Virus record (IMG/VR): IMGVR_UViG_3300043429_000266
Coordinates: 1-59,341 of that record
Length of the DNA stretch: 59,341 nucleotides
Reading direction: 5' to 3' (one strand)
From: a virus
Position 1 is the first letter of the stretch; each line of letters starts with the position of its first letter. Of this stretch, positions 17,211-26,107 are shown in pieces. The position numbers were made by a program, and so were the translations under genes. The notes under the pieces were generated by a model that was not told the DNA's origin, made no database searches, and saw nothing but the letters and a program-made list of their open reading frames with translations.

Positions 17211-18409
17211 TAAAACACCCCGCCATCCACCGTACCGGCAGGCGCTACCCCCAGCGTAGACCATGCTGCGCCGGTGTTAACCGCTGTGAACAGGGCAATA
17301 CCTACAGAGGTGCCGCCGAGGTTGATTCGAGCGCCCGAGGCCGTGGTTGCGCCGGTTCCGCCGTTAGCCACGCTGATTGGCACCGAGACACCGGCAGTGT
17401 CAGCCGGAACCACGTTTGTACCGTTACAGTACAAGATCGCGCTCTGGCCTTGGTCAATGGTGTAGCCGGTGCCGCTCGAGGTCTTGACCGTGAGGGTGTA
17501 AGCGCCGGTGGTGCTGTTGGTGATCCAGTACTGTTGCACCGTAGCGGGAACCACGATATTACGGTTACCAGTCAAAGTGCCAGTCAAGTCGTAAGCGATG
17601 CGGTTCAGCTCAGAGCCAGAAAGCACGTAGTTACCGGTACCACCGACGTTAATCGAGGTGTAGTCGAACGCGAAGACGGCGTCTTTACCATAGCCGATTG
17701 AGTAGTAATTGACGCCGTCAGTCACAATCATGGACGATTCGCCAGGATTGTAGGTCTTAGCAGAAAGGCCGTCAATGGTGACCGAACCTGAAGGGTCTAC
17801 TGAGAGCGCACCCGAGCCTTGGTTGCTCACGTTGATGAACCAACCGTTGCCGAGCAGCGTGGGTGAGGGTAGCTCCAAAGTGCCGCCCGCACCGCCCCAA
17901 ACAAAGAACTCAGAGCGGTCAGCATCACCAGCCGAGTAATCGCTGTTGAAGTCAGTGACCGGCATGTTCTGTGACAATACGCTACCGATGGCGATTAGGC
18001 CGGTGCCCGCTAAGGCCGAAGCATTAGCTGAAGAAGTGGCCGCGCCGTACTGAAACGTGCGCCAAGTGCCCGACTCAGTGGTGTTGTTGGTTAGGTAGAT
18101 TTGCCAGCTCGTACCCGCTTCCATCGCAATCAACTGAACACCGGTCGCCGACTTTACCAACACCTGAGTAGCGCCGTAGTTGTTGAACAGGATCGTCTGA
18201 CCGTTGCCGGCTTTAGCCGCATCGGGTAGGAAGATACTCCAGTCCGCAACCGCCGCTGTGACGTCAATAATACGAGTAGCGAGGTTGGTGTTGGTAGAGG
18301 TTTCCTCTGGCCAGCTGAGCACAACATCTGCCGTCAGGGTGAGCGCGCTGTAGCTGATCTCACTTGGGTAGATGTTAGCGCCACCAAATACGTTGGTGTA
18401 GGTCGTCAT
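17210..18409 (-). CDS. Putative tail fibre or tail-tip protein
   Basis: A 399-aa Ser/Thr/Gly/Asn-rich beta protein with the fibre-like phrase VANGGTGATTASGARINLGG near residue 350, a repeat type common in phage fibres. It sits between the adaptor-like and nozzle-like genes, so it may be a tail-tip or appendage. The receptor-binding role is inferred. Confidence 0.6.
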   Translation of the reverse strand: MTTYTNVFGGANIYPSEISYSALTLTADVVLSWPEETSTNTNLATRIIDVTAAVADWSIFLPDAAKAGNGQTILFNNYGATQVLVKSATGVQLIAMEAGTSWQIYLTNNTTESGTWRTFQYGAATSSANASALAGTGLIAIGSVLSQNMPVTDFNSDYSAGDADRSEFFVWGGAGGTLELPSPTLLGNGWFINVSNQGSGALSVDPSGSVTIDGLSAKTYNPGESSMIVTDGVNYYSIGYGKDAVFAFDYTSINVGGTGNYVLSGSELNRIAYDLTGTLTGNRNIVVPATVQQYWITNSTTGAYTLTVKTSSGTGYTIDQGQSAILYCNGTNVVPADTAGVSVPISVANGGTGATTASGARINLGGTSVGIALFTAVNTGAAWSTLGVAPAGTVDGGVF

Positions 18410-19041
18410 TATGCTTCACTCCGTTGGGCTGTGCGATCCAAAATACGCTTGAGGTCTTCACCGTTCAACGCTTGCGCGGCGCGGTCGTACATCATTTGCC
18501 AAGTCTGGATACGTTCATCGTTCTTGAGGAACGGGGTGGCTTCGAGCAGCGTTGCGTACAACAACACATCAGGTGCGTACTCGGTGAGCCAGTTAGTTTG
18601 GAAGTCTTCACCCAAGAACGGCGGCTGCTCATAGTACACGATTTCAAGCGTACTTGTAGCGTCCGGAGTAGGGGTGATGAGCCAGTGTTGGTAGTCGTAA
18701 TCGGCGTAGAACTGGGGAGTGCCGGTGGAGGCCTCATCAGGCCAGTAAGAACGGCAGTACTCGTAAGAGCGGGCGAAAATGGGCTGATTATTGACCGACA
18801 CACTCACCGTGTCGCGCCAGCGGTCGGGTTTCATGTATACAGCCACGCCGACTTGCAAAGGCGTAGTCACGGCGGTAATAAAGCCCGTGATCTTCAGCTC
18901 ACGAGCGATGCGCCGCTCACCTAGGGTAACTAGGCGCGGCAGCTGTTCGTAGACGATCTGATCGCTCTCGGCGGTGAACCCGCGCTCAAGGTAACGACGA
19001 ACGTCTTCGAGCAGCGATGAATAGGTCATTACGTAGCTCAT
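18409..19041 (-). CDS. SU10-type adaptor / head-to-tail connector
   Basis: A 210-aa protein: TYSSLLEDVRRYLERGF..., LVTLGERRIARELKI, then strands and YYEQPPFLG, LTEYAPDVLLYATLLEA and a C-terminal helix. This order matches the podovirus adaptor (tail tubular A/gp4-like) family that joins portal to nozzle. I chose ATG 19041 because GGAG lies 6 nt upstream. It is the second adaptor-like protein in the genome (the other at 28986). Confidence 0.75.
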   Translation of the reverse strand: MSYVMTYSSLLEDVRRYLERGFTAESDQIVYEQLPRLVTLGERRIARELKITGFITAVTTPLQVGVAVYMKPDRWRDTVSVSVNNQPIFARSYEYCRSYWPDEASTGTPQFYADYDYQHWLITPTPDATSTLEIVYYEQPPFLGEDFQTNWLTEYAPDVLLYATLLEATPFLKNDERIQTWQMMYDRAAQALNGEDLKRILDRTAQRSEA

Positions 19042-19121
19042 CAATACTCCAAGATTGTAAGTAGCTGATTCAGCCAACGCTGGTGGAAATTATAGGTGGT
19101 AAACATGAATGAAGGCAAATT

Positions 19122-19730
19122 TTACGCCGCGCAGACTGAACATACGTTCAATGCTTCATTCGTGTGTTTGATGCGGTCATCAAGGCCGATTGTGCCGCCG
19201 TTGATTTTCTTTGTCAAAGCTGCCCAGTTCGCATCATCGGCCAACGGGTTGCACCCGTGCGTAGACCAGAACCAACCGGCGGTCAGAGCGGCGTACTTTG
19301 GAGTTGCAACCAAATCAGGGTTAGCAACAAAATCAACACCCAATGCCTCGCCAGCGTGGAAATAGTTAGCATGACCAGTAAGTTGGATGCAACCACGACC
19401 ACGAAAACGATAGCCATCACCAGATGCCTCATCACGGTTACCCATTCGAGAAGCGTAGACCATATTAGCGATCTTTTTAGGATTTCCAGCATACTGGTTT
19501 GCGACCTCTAGAGTGGGGAATCGTTTGGGCCAGAGCTTCATCAGCGTGGTGGCGCGGTAGTTCAGGTTCTCCTCGAGGATGCGGAAGTTGCCGCACTCGT
19601 GACCACACTGACCTATGAAGGACGCCTGCTGGCGCAGGGACTTGATGTGGAAGCGGTCAAAAGTCTCATTCAAAGCGTCGACCCACTGCGGGCCGATGTG
19701 CAACTTGGCTAATTGTTCAACGGTTACCAC
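19122..19730 (-). CDS. GH19-type endolysin
   Basis: A 202-aa lysozyme/chitinase-fold enzyme. Catalytic Glu45 is in GQCGHECGNF, followed by EENLNYRA (53-60) and the long RFRGRGCIQLTGHANY signature (residues about 108-123). It should cut cell-wall glycan strands. There is no signal peptide, so export by holin is expected. It overlaps Rz by 14 bp and completes the lysis cassette. Confidence 0.9.
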   Translation of the reverse strand: MVTVEQLAKLHIGPQWVDALNETFDRFHIKSLRQQASFIGQCGHECGNFRILEENLNYRATTLMKLWPKRFPTLEVANQYAGNPKKIANMVYASRMGNRDEASGDGYRFRGRGCIQLTGHANYFHAGEALGVDFVANPDLVATPKYAALTAGWFWSTHGCNPLADDANWAALTKKINGGTIGLDDRIKHTNEALNVCSVCAA

Positions 19731-20142
19731 TGAGGGTCTCCTTTACTTGGTTGTACCGGTCGATGCAGGAGTTGAGCTCGATGATGGCTCGGTCACCTTC
19801 GGCGACGAGGCGGATAAGGTCTTCAACAGTCTGTCCGTCAAGTTCGGCTCGCGCTTGTGCATTGTTGCCGGCAGCGGAGGCACATCCACTCGCGGGGGTG
19901 AGGGGGACGTACAGCCTTGGGCGGCTAGCAATAACGGCAGACAGCTTAGCTTCAAAATCTTGCTTAACAGCTTCATCTTTGACATCCTGTTCATCCTTCT
20001 TTTTGTTCATCTCGGTGTTCAGACGGGCTATCTCCAGCGCGTCCTCGGTCTCCTTTTGCACATAACCGGCATGGTGGCCGTAGAAATATGCAGAAACCGC
20101 GACAGCTATAGCCCCCAGAATCATCCAAGGGTTCGGCATCAT
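19717..20142 (-). CDS. Rz: Rz-like inner-membrane spanin
   Basis: A 141-aa protein with one N-terminal membrane segment (MILGAIAVAVSAYFYG, residues 7-22) and a long coiled-coil periplasmic part, the i-spanin plan. The lipoprotein Rz1 is nested in another frame. It follows the holin candidate and precedes the endolysin. Confidence 0.8.
   Translation of the reverse strand: MMPNPWMILGAIAVAVSAYFYGHHAGYVQKETEDALEIARLNTEMNKKKDEQDVKDEAVKQDFEAKLSAVIASRPRLYVPLTPASGCASAAGNNAQARAELDGQTVEDLIRLVAEGDRAIIELNSCIDRYNQVKETLSGNR
19743..19976 (-). CDS. Rz1: Rz1-like outer-membrane lipoprotein spanin (nested)
   Basis: A 77-aa lipoprotein wholly inside the Rz gene in another frame. Start MKLLSKILKLSCLPLLLAAQGC gives a signal peptide with lipobox AAQGC (quoted in part), and the mature chain starts SPSPPRVDVPPLP, the Pro-rich feature of Rz1. 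ATG 19976 has AGGA at 8 nt. Two ATGs 9 and 18 bases upstream are in frame but poorly placed. Confidence 0.78.
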   Translation of the reverse strand: MKLLSKILKLSCLPLLLAAQGCTSPSPPRVDVPPLPATMHKREPNLTDRLLKTLSASSPKVTEPSSSSTPASTGTTK

Positions 20143-20639
20143 ACTCCCTCCAGTCGTGCGGCTGCTCGTTCACGGGCGATGTCCTCCACGGCGGGGTCTA
20201 CGTAATTAGCAGGGGTTGAGGGTGGCGGGGGCGCGCGCCACTCTTCGTCCAGCTCAGGGTTCTTGAACCCATTGAAGTTAAAGTCAAACATGCCCGACTG
20301 AACCGTAGGCGCGGGGCTAACACTAGGCGCTACGGTTTGGGGCTGTGGGGGTTGCACCTGTGAGGTTGCGATGCGCTCTGAAATGGCCTGAACACCCTTC
20401 TTCGACATCACGCCGCCGATACCCCCTACGATCAACAACACGATGTCGTTGAGCATCTTAGCAAAGGCTTGATCCATCGGGGCCATGCTCTTGAGCGGCT
20501 GCGTAACGTAAGCGAGACTGTACAGCATAAACATCACGATTCCGGCAAGGATGATCGTAACGATGATGACTACGACGGCCCAGACGCGGACCTCGATCTC
20601 TTCAGCGGTCAGCCGATGCGGCGGGTATTGGTGCTTCAA
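20139..20639 (-). CDS. Holin-like membrane protein
   Basis: A 166-aa protein with hydrophobic segments at about 20-46 and 66-78 and a Pro/Gln-rich cytoplasmic tail. It sits just before Rz/Rz1 and the endolysin, so a holin or antiholin role is likely. The start is TTG at 20639 with GGAGAAG upstream. Tail length is unusual for a holin, so this is not certain. Confidence 0.6.
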   Translation of the reverse strand: MKHQYPPHRLTAEEIEVRVWAVVVIIVTIILAGIVMFMLYSLAYVTQPLKSMAPMDQAFAKMLNDIVLLIVGGIGGVMSKKGVQAISERIATSQVQPPQPQTVAPSVSPAPTVQSGMFDFNFNGFKNPELDEEWRAPPPPSTPANYVDPAVEDIARERAAARLEGV

Positions 20640-20817
20640 TTTTCTTCTCCATTACGGGGGCTACTAGGTAATCGGGGCAGTCTTGCGTGAACTGGCAGTC
20701 GGGCCGCTGGCATCGCTTTTGCGCCCAGTTGGCGGGGTCTTGACAGTAGTAACGGAACCGCTCCTCGCAGGCCGTCAAACTAGTCAGGATCAATAGGATC
20801 GCGGCGAGTTTTTTCAC
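20602..20817 (-). CDS. Small Cys-rich lipoprotein
   Basis: A 71-aa lipoprotein: signal KKLAAILLILTSLTAC with lipobox LTAC, then CEERFRYYCQDPANW and four further Cys. Similar short lipoproteins occur in lysis regions of other environmental phages. Start is GTG (20817). Function unknown. Confidence 0.7.
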   Translation of the reverse strand: MKKLAAILLILTSLTACEERFRYYCQDPANWAQKRCQRPDCQFTQDCPDYLVAPVMEKKIEAPIPAASADR

Positions 20818-20962
20818 GTTTCTTTTCCTTCTCTTCTAAACGGACGACCAGCGCCTTCACTTCTTTGAGTTGCTTGTTTGTGTGCAGGGAGACCATAGAC
20901 AACGCCATGATGCAGAATATCAGCAGCGTGACGATTGCAACCCAAAACCAAAATTCCTTCAT
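20780..20962 (-). CDS. Small membrane protein
   Basis: A 60-aa protein starting MKEFWFWVAIVTLLIFCIMAL: one membrane helix (residues 5-24) and a highly charged tail EEKEKKREKTRR. ATG 20962 overlaps the previous stop (ATGA), so I prefer it to a longer reading starting at 21064. It may be a holin partner or a small spanin-like protein. Confidence 0.65.
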   Translation of the reverse strand: MKEFWFWVAIVTLLIFCIMALSMVSLHTNKQLKEVKALVVRLEEKEKKREKTRRDPIDPD

Positions 20963-21690
20963 AGAGTGAAATACATTCCAATCATTTGCAGCAGCCCCAT
21001 TGCTGTTGCTACTACGTAGGTTATCTTGGCCACCAGAATTTCTTTGCGGTGTTCTTGTCGCCATCGGTTGTCCCGTTCTCTCTTTGCTTTGAGTTCCCGA
21101 GCAACCTCTTGCTCTTCTAAAATCTCATCGTACTTGGACAAAAACTCTTTGTACATTGACCCTAACCCTAGAGACTCCGGCGTTCCGTAGATCATGGACT
21201 GCTTCAGCTGGGTTGACAGTTGATCCATTTGCCACTGAATCTCTATGCGGTCAATCGCACTATCGGCAACTTTGTCGGTGGTCAAGGCCAGCTCGTCTAG
21301 TTCTCGGCAGTGTGCTTTGAGATGCCTCATGGCTTCAAAGTAGATCTTCAAGTTTTCACAAATTTCATGCACCGCGCGCGCCTGAAACTCCTCATAACTC
21401 AGCTCTGGTTCGGGCTCCTGTTTTGTCTTTTTCGCAGCGGGCTTTTGGGCTTCTGCGGGCTGCTGAACGACAACACTTGCAGCAGGTTTCTGAGGCGCGC
21501 CAAATAAAGATTTGACCCAACCCCAGATACCGGTGACTTCTTTGAAGATCGCTTTTGCGTCGGCGACCCCACCTTCGACTTGCTTTTTGAATTTACCGAT
21601 TTCAGCCTTCCCCTCGGATAGCATCTGGCAGCCAGCGCGTATAGCGCCGACTGCACTTTGTGCCATGAGGAGAAGACTGATCGGATCCAC
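20959..21690 (-). CDS. Conserved virion-region protein with C-terminal membrane helix
   Basis: A 243-aa protein. N-terminal hydrophobic DPISLLLMAQSAVGAIRAGCQML, a Pro/Ala/Lys linker (residues 75-95), a long charged helical region and a last membrane helix ITYVVATAMGLLQMIGMYF (225-243). Start is GTG at 21690, directly after the previous stop. No function known to me. Confidence 0.65.
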   Translation of the reverse strand: MDPISLLLMAQSAVGAIRAGCQMLSEGKAEIGKFKKQVEGGVADAKAIFKEVTGIWGWVKSLFGAPQKPAASVVVQQPAEAQKPAAKKTKQEPEPELSYEEFQARAVHEICENLKIYFEAMRHLKAHCRELDELALTTDKVADSAIDRIEIQWQMDQLSTQLKQSMIYGTPESLGLGSMYKEFLSKYDEILEEQEVARELKAKRERDNRWRQEHRKEILVAKITYVVATAMGLLQMIGMYFTL

Positions 21691-21692
21691 AT

Positions 21693-21899
21693 TTAGAGGC
21701 CGATCAGCTTCTTGAAGAACTCAGCCGCCGCTCCAGGCCCGAGCAGGACAGCTGCAAGCACCGCATAAATGAGGTATTGCATCTTGTCCATACGCTCCGC
21801 ACCTTTGTCTAGGCGGTCACTGATGGTCTCGTAACGTTGAGCACACACGGCTTCGTGAGTGTCCAAACGGGCTGCGGTTACTGAGATGGTGTCGGTCAT
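21693..21899 (-). CDS. Small membrane protein, holin candidate
   Basis: A 68-aa protein: charged helix (residues 1-38) then one hydrophobic segment YLIYAVLAAVLLGPGAAAEFF. Such one-helix proteins with a coiled-coil front are seen near phage lysis genes. It shares one base with the preceding stop (TAATG). Confidence 0.6.
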   Translation of the reverse strand: MTDTISVTAARLDTHEAVCAQRYETISDRLDKGAERMDKMQYLIYAVLAAVLLGPGAAAEFFKKLIGL

Positions 21900-22102
21900 T
21901 ACTCACCCGTTTTGGCTAAAGATTGTTTCAACATGCCGACAAAAGCGTCACGTGCTACGGAGAACTGGTCGGCTTGCATCTGCAGGCCGCCGAGCTTGGA
22001 GTTCAAGTCGTTGATCTGAGCCACAAAGGCTTTTTGCTGGTCAGTGAAGGTCGTAAAGTCATGCTCAACGCCGTCGATGGAGATTGTTTTCAGTTCGTTC
22101 AT
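21899..22102 (-). CDS. DUF6447-like small phage protein
   Basis: A 67-aa protein. ISIDGVEHDFTTFTDQQKAFVAQINDL is a pattern I link to a short family in cyanophage and freshwater phage tail regions (DUF6447, recalled not searched). Helical second half. Coupled to both neighbours. Confidence 0.6.
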   Translation of the reverse strand: MNELKTISIDGVEHDFTTFTDQQKAFVAQINDLNSKLGGLQMQADQFSVARDAFVGMLKQSLAKTGE

Positions 22103-22359
22103 GCTTGGCGCTCCGCAGCTTGCGCAACCACTTGAGCTTCGTAAGCGGCAACGACTTCAGGTGTCCACGCAGTATTGGCGATTGCAGCCACGTTTGCAGG
22201 TTGACCTGATAGGTCTTGGCCAGGAGTCAAAGAAGTGCGGTGGTAGGTTTGAGCGATTTGCTCATCATCGCGCAGAATGCGTGTTGCTTCACGGTACAAG
22301 ATAACACCGTTCTCGGTGACTGTGATTTGGTCAATGACTTTTGTTTCTGAGAGCGCCAT
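22099..22359 (-). CDS. Conserved small phage protein of fibre region
   Basis: An 86-aa protein: VIDQITVTENGVILYREATRI, then Gly/Pro turn and a helical end AWTPEVVAAYEAQVVAQ. This plan recurs after fibre genes in environmental phages; it may be a fibre-assembly factor. Function unknown. Confidence 0.6.
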   Translation of the reverse strand: MALSETKVIDQITVTENGVILYREATRILRDDEQIAQTYHRTSLTPGQDLSGQPANVAAIANTAWTPEVVAAYEAQVVAQAAERQA

Positions 22360-22370
22360 AATGTTGTCCT

Positions 22371-22928
22371 TTATGCTGTGATGTAAGTTAAACCGAATGT
22401 GATTGTTGCGGCTGTGTCCATAGCAACCGCGCCGTTAATACCTGCTGTTCCAGGTGAAATATACCCAACCACAATTTGAGACGCGTTGCTTGGAAAATAA
22501 ACACAAAGAACGCTACCTGCGGTAATTGTCAATGTTGCGGCATCAGCTAAAGAAATCCACTCTTGCGTACCGTCATTCGGAGTAACAAACGGAATCCCAG
22601 CAACGCGCATATTTCCTGTGCCAGTGTGCGCTACCCACGTCAACCAAATTACAAGCGTTACAACGTTACCGACTTTTGTGTATTTACCAAACTGGGTTGT
22701 GTACGTACCGACACCCGCCGTTGTCGTGCCGACAATCGTTGGAGTAAAACTCCCTTCCTCATAATCATCTAGTGTGTTTGCGTTAGATGATGCCGAAATA
22801 GCGGCGGGGAATGTAATACCAGCGCCGGACGCTGCCGGAGTTGCGCCGCCCACACCGATAGTTGAGGCGGAAATCAACGTACCTGCGTTGGTTGTAACGC
22901 CGTTTGTTCCATCAATTACGACTGACAT
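22371..22928 (-). CDS. Tail fibre head/receptor-tip protein
   Basis: A 185-aa beta-rich protein. The stretch TLDDYEEGSFTPTI...YTTQFGKYTKVGN is the entry to a small fibre-tip domain found in many phages. It shares one base with the S74 fibre gene upstream (22928). Likely part of the host-range set. Confidence 0.65.
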   Translation of the reverse strand: MSVVIDGTNGVTTNAGTLISASTIGVGGATPAASGAGITFPAAISASSNANTLDDYEEGSFTPTIVGTTTAGVGTYTTQFGKYTKVGNVVTLVIWLTWVAHTGTGNMRVAGIPFVTPNDGTQEWISLADAATLTITAGSVLCVYFPSNASQIVVGYISPGTAGINGAVAMDTAATITFGLTYITA

Positions 22929-24139
22929 TATTTAGCCTCCAACGCAGTGATGCGCTCAGTGAGTGTTGTGATTAGGGCTTGTTGTTCTTGGATGGCTGCT
23001 GTCAGCGTAGCGACCAAGAAACTGGTGTCGATGCCTTGATAAACAGGGTTGCCGCTATCATCAACAGCGTCTTTTTCACCTGTTACACAGTCAGGCACTA
23101 CTTCAGCCAGTTCGTGAGCGATGAATCCTTGCCCGTTTGAACCGTCAGCTTTCCATTTGTATGTGCAAGGCTTGAGCTGCTGAACCACAGACAAAGCTGC
23201 TGTCATTGGCTGCACATTTTCTTTCAGTCTGTAATCAGATGATGTTGCATAACTAACAGTACTCGCGCCGTTTTGTGTAATGTTACCGATTGCGGAACTT
23301 GTTGTTCTAAATTGAGCAAATACAGAACCAATAGAACCATAGGTTGTTTTAAACACAATACCGTTTTGCGTCAGTCCGTCAAACGTAACTCCAACTTTTT
23401 CTCCGTTAATTTGACTTGTAGCCCCAACCAGCAAGTTACCGCTGGTGTCAAGGCGCATCTTTTCAACAGGTGTTCCTAGCGCATCAACAGTAAACGTAAG
23501 TGCGTTACTGTTCTTGGCAGTGGAACCCATTTCGATTCCCCACGAGTTACCGTAGCCGTTCAAGAAGTAACCGCAACTAGCAGAACTACCTGCGTTCTGG
23601 TTGCGAACAAGAATACTTTGCACTACTGAGTTTGCGTCATCTGAACGAGCAACTTTTGCGGAATACGGCTGTGTGGTTGTTCCCAACAACAAGTTACCGC
23701 TGGAGTCGATACGGGCGCGCTCTACAAGACCTAACGCCGCGTTTGTTGTGCTGAGTTGTAAATAGCCAGAAATGTCTGCACCAGTGCCGTTTTCTTTGCG
23801 ACCTGCCACCGCACCAAAGATCGTCTCACTTGTGCCGGTGTATGAACCCCCAAAAGAAAGCTGACCGCCTAAGTTAGCCGCCATTGAATCTGTTGTGTAC
23901 AGATACGCAGTACCACGGGAGGCAGTTACTGCGTTTGCTGCGGCAATGGTGACACGGGCTGTACCTGGAGTCGCACCAAAACCAACTTTCTGAGTGTTGT
24001 CCACATAAACAGCATTCGTAGCCGTGCCACCACTTGTAGTGGTTTGCAGAATCAAAACGCCGTCATTGCCGCCTGTCTCTTTGAGGCCAGCAGACCCGCT
24101 GCTTGCGCCGTTGTCGCTGAGGATGATTGTCGATGCCAT
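22928..24139 (-). CDS. Tail fibre with S74 intramolecular chaperone (2)
   Basis: A 403-aa fibre protein. The C-terminal 110 residues form an S74 chaperone domain: SSDYRLKENVQPM (Ser and Lys of the self-cleavage site), CTYKWKADG, GFIAHELAEVVPD, then a coiled coil. This domain trimerises the fibre and then cuts itself off. Repeated DSSGNLLLGTT/DTSGNLLVGAT turns mark the shaft. It follows a related fibre gene directly. Confidence 0.85.
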   Translation of the reverse strand: MASTIILSDNGASSGSAGLKETGGNDGVLILQTTTSGGTATNAVYVDNTQKVGFGATPGTARVTIAAANAVTASRGTAYLYTTDSMAANLGGQLSFGGSYTGTSETIFGAVAGRKENGTGADISGYLQLSTTNAALGLVERARIDSSGNLLLGTTTQPYSAKVARSDDANSVVQSILVRNQNAGSSASCGYFLNGYGNSWGIEMGSTAKNSNALTFTVDALGTPVEKMRLDTSGNLLVGATSQINGEKVGVTFDGLTQNGIVFKTTYGSIGSVFAQFRTTSSAIGNITQNGASTVSYATSSDYRLKENVQPMTAALSVVQQLKPCTYKWKADGSNGQGFIAHELAEVVPDCVTGEKDAVDDSGNPVYQGIDTSFLVATLTAAIQEQQALITTLTERITALEAK

Positions 24140-25395
24140 TATGCGGCTCCCTTCAATGTTGCAATGTCAGCCTTGGCTGCGTCGAGTTCGGCTTTGAGTT
24201 CTTGGATGGCTTTTGTCAAGATGGCAACCACAGATCGGTCGCTGTAGTTTCGGAACTTGTCCTCATCCAAGGTGTCAATGCCGGGGGAAGCCTCTGGAAC
24301 CACCGCCGCAACCTCTTGCGCGATAAAGCCCAACTCTTCATACCCTTCGTTGTAGAACGGAGTTTCTTCGTCCCAACGATAGTATGTTGGTGCGAGTTGA
24401 GCAACTAACTCTAAAGCGTTTTCAATTCCGCGAGTTTTGGTCTTGTAACGACCGTCAGATGCAGAAATAACGCCGCTAGAGTTGGTTGACAACGTGCCAG
24501 CGCCGTAAGCATTGAACGCAACAGTTCCATTGCTATAAACAGTTAGACGATCCAGTAATGCTGTTCCAGTTCCTTTTGTTTGAAGCACCAAGTCTCCAGC
24601 ACCTGTGCCTCCTGATGATTGATATGCGGCTTTAATTCGTGCAAAGCGTTGGCCATTACTTGTAATAGACCAACCAATACCATAATCATTTGAACTAGAA
24701 CCGTCAGCGGTAACGCACTCAAAGCAATCACCGCCAGATTGGTAAGATTGAAGTTTTCCAGCGGAGCCTGTGACCGTTGTGATGCCTACAAGCGCAGCTC
24801 CGCCATCGGATTGCAGCACTAGGTCTTTATACGCAACACCTTGCTCAACAACCTGAATTTTGTAGTAGCTATTGCCCCATCGCTCAACAATGAAATCCAT
24901 AGTGTTGGATGAGTCGCTTGAAGACAAAATAAACGGATAGCCCGTTGTGGTTGCTTTGGCGGTTGAGTCTTTAACGTACAGGCGATAGCTGGTGGACGAT
25001 GAAATACCAATACCCACGTTACCAGTGGACTGTATTGCTAAAGCAGGTGTTGTGTAAGTAGTGCCGCCGTTAGCGGTTGAAGGCGTAAACTCGATCCCCG
25101 CCACGTTCAAGTTGTTGGCGATCTGCCAATTTTTACCTGCGCTTGTGCCCTGCATACGCAACACAGAGTTGCTGTTGGTTGTTACATCACCAATGGTGAT
25201 GCCGTTGCTAGAGCCTTTGGCAAATGTGGCTAGGCCACTGTAAGAAGAAGCTCCTGCAAAAGTCACAGATTGATCTGAGCCAAGCGTAAGTGCAGTAGTA
25301 GGCGAAGCGCCTGTCTGAAAGACGAGTGTGCCTGTAGTGTTTGAGGTGACTACAAAACCAGTTGTAGTTGTGGTTGATGCGCTAATCGTGCTCAT
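24139..25395 (-). CDS. Tail fibre with S74 intramolecular chaperone (1)
   Basis: A 418-aa fibre protein with the same C-terminal S74 layout: SASDGRYKTKTRGIEN, YYRWDEETP, LGFIAQEVAAVVPEA, then a coiled coil. The cleavage-site phrase is DGRYK rather than DYRLK, so self-cleavage may be altered. The ATG/TAA junction with the second fibre overlaps by one base. Confidence 0.85.
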   Translation of the reverse strand: MSTISASTTTTTGFVVTSNTTGTLVFQTGASPTTALTLGSDQSVTFAGASSYSGLATFAKGSSNGITIGDVTTNSNSVLRMQGTSAGKNWQIANNLNVAGIEFTPSTANGGTTYTTPALAIQSTGNVGIGISSSTSYRLYVKDSTAKATTTGYPFILSSSDSSNTMDFIVERWGNSYYKIQVVEQGVAYKDLVLQSDGGAALVGITTVTGSAGKLQSYQSGGDCFECVTADGSSSNDYGIGWSITSNGQRFARIKAAYQSSGGTGAGDLVLQTKGTGTALLDRLTVYSNGTVAFNAYGAGTLSTNSSGVISASDGRYKTKTRGIENALELVAQLAPTYYRWDEETPFYNEGYEELGFIAQEVAAVVPEASPGIDTLDEDKFRNYSDRSVVAILTKAIQELKAELDAAKADIATLKGAA

Positions 25396-25405
25396 GCTTT
25401 ATTCC

Positions 25406-26026
25406 TTAGATGACGACCCAGCGTTGGCCAGATGTGATTGTGACGGTTGCGCCTGAATCAACAGTGATGGGGCCGACGGACAAGGCGTTGCTTCCGGCGG
25501 GTAGGGTGTAGTTGGCGGTGACTTCTGTTTTGTTGACAATCATCACCCCGTTAGCGCCGCTGTTACCTGCACCAGCTCCAGCAGACAACTGAAACTCAGT
25601 ACCGTCGTAGATGATTGTGACTGCCGCACCGGCGAGGATGTCATCAGCGCCTAACGCCACAGCGCCGTTCTTGGTGATAGCTTTAGCGCCGAGACCGCCG
25701 ATGTTGATCGTAACGGGGCCGGTGTTTGAGTTCGCCGCCACAAAGCGGAAAGACATACCGGTGATGTAAGCTGCGAACGTGGGGGTGGCCGTAGCGGTGA
25801 TTGTGTTTGTACCGCTCACCGAGGTCAACCACACGGCTGAGCCAGTTTGGTCAACGAAGTTACTCGCAGCGAGGACTTTAACAGTACCGCTGGCGTTCTT
25901 GATGAACAGCTTTTCGTCTGCGATGTTGACCGCCAACTCACCGTTCACGAGGTTACCCGCCGAGGGTGTGTTACCTGCTGTGGATGAGTGGTACGTCTGG
26001 ATTGGTGTGTAGCCGCTTTGTGCCAT
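25406..26026 (-). CDS. Fibre/collar protein with NGELAVN module
   Basis: A 206-aa beta-rich protein. The N-terminal PSAGNLVNGELAVNIADEKLFIKNASG is a short module frequent at the start of environmental phage fibres. An Ala/Gly-rich hinge (residues 145-155) leads to a C-terminal tip TSGQRWVVI. A candidate late-promoter core lies 22 bases upstream of the ATG. Confidence 0.65.
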   Translation of the reverse strand: MAQSGYTPIQTYHSSTAGNTPSAGNLVNGELAVNIADEKLFIKNASGTVKVLAASNFVDQTGSAVWLTSVSGTNTITATATPTFAAYITGMSFRFVAANSNTGPVTINIGGLGAKAITKNGAVALGADDILAGAAVTIIYDGTEFQLSAGAGAGNSGANGVMIVNKTEVTANYTLPAGSNALSVGPITVDSGATVTITSGQRWVVI

Positions 26027-26047
26027 GTTCTTACCTCAAATTTAACG

Positions 26048-26056
26048 AAATTTTAT
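26048..26056 (-). promoter_or_regulatory. ATAAAATTT core inside an inverted repeat
   Basis: Minus-strand ATAAAATTT lies within AACGAA-TATAAAAT-TTCGTT (26044-26063), a short inverted repeat upstream of the fibre gene at 25406. It is one of the recurring TAAAATT sites; a role as promoter is inferred. Confidence 0.4.
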
Positions 26057-26107
26057 ATTCGTTGGTTAGTTTTTCCACGTTTCCGCATGAATGAACCGTA
26101 TTCATCG

